Of a stretch of 64,000 nt of DNA, positions 63,301-64,000 are shown in pieces (the stretch's first letter is position 1; each line of letters begins with the position of its first letter). The translations under genes and the position numbers were made by a program. The DNA lies in assembly GCA_963698775.1 (NCBI GenBank), contig CAVOSE010000028.1, forward strand, positions 66,264 to 130,263, read 5' to 3'. The notes under the pieces are model-generated. The model made no database searches. It saw only the letters and a list, made by a program, of their open reading frames with translations, and was not told the DNA's origin. Source of the DNA: Thiohalocapsa sp963698775 (lineage in GTDB: Bacteria > Pseudomonadota > Gammaproteobacteria > Chromatiales > Chromatiaceae).

Positions 63301-64000
<700 letters not shown>

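Overview
The window is GC-rich chromosomal DNA of a gammaproteobacterium. Gene order points there: ftsH-folP-glmM, divergent bamE/fur, nagZ-hpt-MTI phosphorylase, rimP-nusA-infB-rbfA-truB-rpsO-pnp, and HAD-rppH-ptsP. The mixture of RAYT transposases, REP palindromes, ornithine-lipid genes and a family of CGACAACG-rich palindromes would fit a purple-sulfur-bacterium-like member of the Chromatiales. That placement is inference; no rRNA or tRNA gene was found to settle it.

Positions 1-23,500 are a dense, undamaged housekeeping core. In order it carries the ftsH 3' end, folP, glmM, an NSS-family transporter, ratA-rnfH, bamE opposite fur, an L,D-transpeptidase, two Dpp-type ABC permeases, nagZ, a purine phosphoribosyltransferase, a hemerythrin-like protein, S-methyl-5'-thioinosine phosphorylase, a Pro/Ala-rich membrane-anchored protein, sprT, and the transcription/translation operon rimP to pnp. 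Two intrinsic-terminator hairpins lie between a good sigma70-type promoter and rimP, and a strong hairpin abuts the rpsO ribosome binding site. Both look like operon control elements.

Positions 23,500-54,100 are an accessory zone full of decay and mobile DNA. It holds a wrecked lytic transglycosylase gene, five RAYT loci, and a short run of toxin-antitoxin cassettes followed by integron attC-like palindromes with no integrase in the window. It also holds an IS110-family element, a 2,111-residue teneurin-like RHS protein with a dockerin-like N terminus, remnants of Rpn, DUF29 and TssC-family genes, an ISAs1 element with perfect 20-bp ends, a SOUL protein, and a RAYT unit bounded by 28-bp inverted repeats. 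Further on are a 1,072-residue cyclase/ATPase/TPR regulator, a deleted acyl-CoA synthetase, a Met-periodic coiled-coil membrane protein, hicAB, and a SulP transporter with STAS and cyclic-nucleotide domains.

Positions 54,100-57,500 form a compact minus-strand lipid cluster: an OlsB-like N-acyltransferase, an OlsA/PlsC-like O-acyltransferase, a GT4 glycosyltransferase and a PAP2 phosphatase. All four genes overlap or nearly abut, which suggests ornithine lipid and possibly glycolipid production. From about 58,300 to the end every gene (HAD phosphatase, rppH, ptsP, hemE, katG) is frameshifted, although gene order and motifs are intact. Because hemE is normally indispensable, this looks more like base-level sequence error toward a contig end than biological decay.
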